Source of the DNA: CAZWMK01 sp964635065
GTDB taxonomy: Bacteria; Pseudomonadota; Alphaproteobacteria; Sphingomonadales; Sphingomonadaceae
Direction of reading: 5' to 3'
Assembly: GCA_964635065.1 (NCBI GenBank)
Contig: CAZWMK010000026.1
Location: forward strand, 1-23,409
Length of the DNA: 23,409 nucleotides
Shown here: positions 23,359-23,409 of the stretch, one piece after another
Position numbering within the stretch: position 1 is the stretch's first letter
Layout of the letters: the number at the start of each line of letters is the position of its first letter
Program-made: the position numbers and the translations under genes
The notes under the pieces: model-generated
The model's input: only the letters and a program-made list of their open reading frames with translations
What the model was told of the DNA's origin: nothing
Database searches by the model: none

Positions 23359-23409
23359 TGCTATCCTTCTCTCCCGCAACGTATCGAATGCCGTCCACTT
23401 TGCGACGAC

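Noticed and set aside
1..23409. tRNA, rRNA, CRISPR, insertion sequence or prophage
   Set aside because: I scanned for cloverleaf-like segments in the gaps, repeated spacers, transposase motifs and terminal repeats and saw none.

Overview
The window is a GC-rich piece of an alphaproteobacterial chromosome, most likely from a sphingomonad (Sphingomonadales). This rests on the family mix: IlvB/IlvN/IlvC of alphaproteobacterial type, a DUF1134 (EipA-like) envelope protein, a GatCAB operon, a RuvX-PyrB-pseudo-dihydroorotase run, and a small ParA ATPase with an unannotated partner. No tRNA, rRNA, insertion sequence, phage gene or CRISPR array is visible. Almost every base is coding, and many neighbours overlap by 1 to 14 bases.

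Region 1 (1-5860) is amino-acid biosynthesis on the minus strand. It holds the 5' part of leuA preceded by a leucine-rich 21-codon leader ORF (candidate attenuator), then metY with its own promoter, then the ilvB-ilvN-ilvC operon ending in a very strong intrinsic terminator. ilvB contains a 10-N assembly gap that breaks its frame on paper only. Upstream of ilvB is an unusual A+T-rich block with a long imperfect inverted repeat.

Region 2 (5870-8965) holds miaA (tRNA prenylation) and serB (serine synthesis), which start head to head at one CATG. serB runs tail to tail into a methyltransferase-like gene, which in turn overlaps a PilZ-domain gene.

Region 3 (9031-12908) is the least conventional part. 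A secreted Sel1/SPOR protein diverges from a three-gene run: an orphan ParA-type ATPase, a protein with a ribbon-helix-helix-like C-terminus and a long disordered linker, and a TPR/SPOR lipoprotein. The architecture suggests a ParA-driven positioning or cell-division system linked to septal peptidoglycan. This is the best candidate here for an undescribed system.

Region 4 (12918-16813) is a tightly overlapped minus-strand run: DUF3089 hydrolase, ruvX, pyrB, pseudo-dihydroorotase. The last lacks the metal ligands of an active enzyme. The likely active dihydroorotase is encoded separately at 21221-22552.

Region 5 (16962-23358) holds gatC-gatA-gatB (amidation of misacylated tRNA), a ygfZ gene coupled to a 39-residue membrane protein, pyrC divergent from ygfZ, and a DUF1134/EipA-like periplasmic protein. 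Convergent pairs are separated by hairpin terminators.
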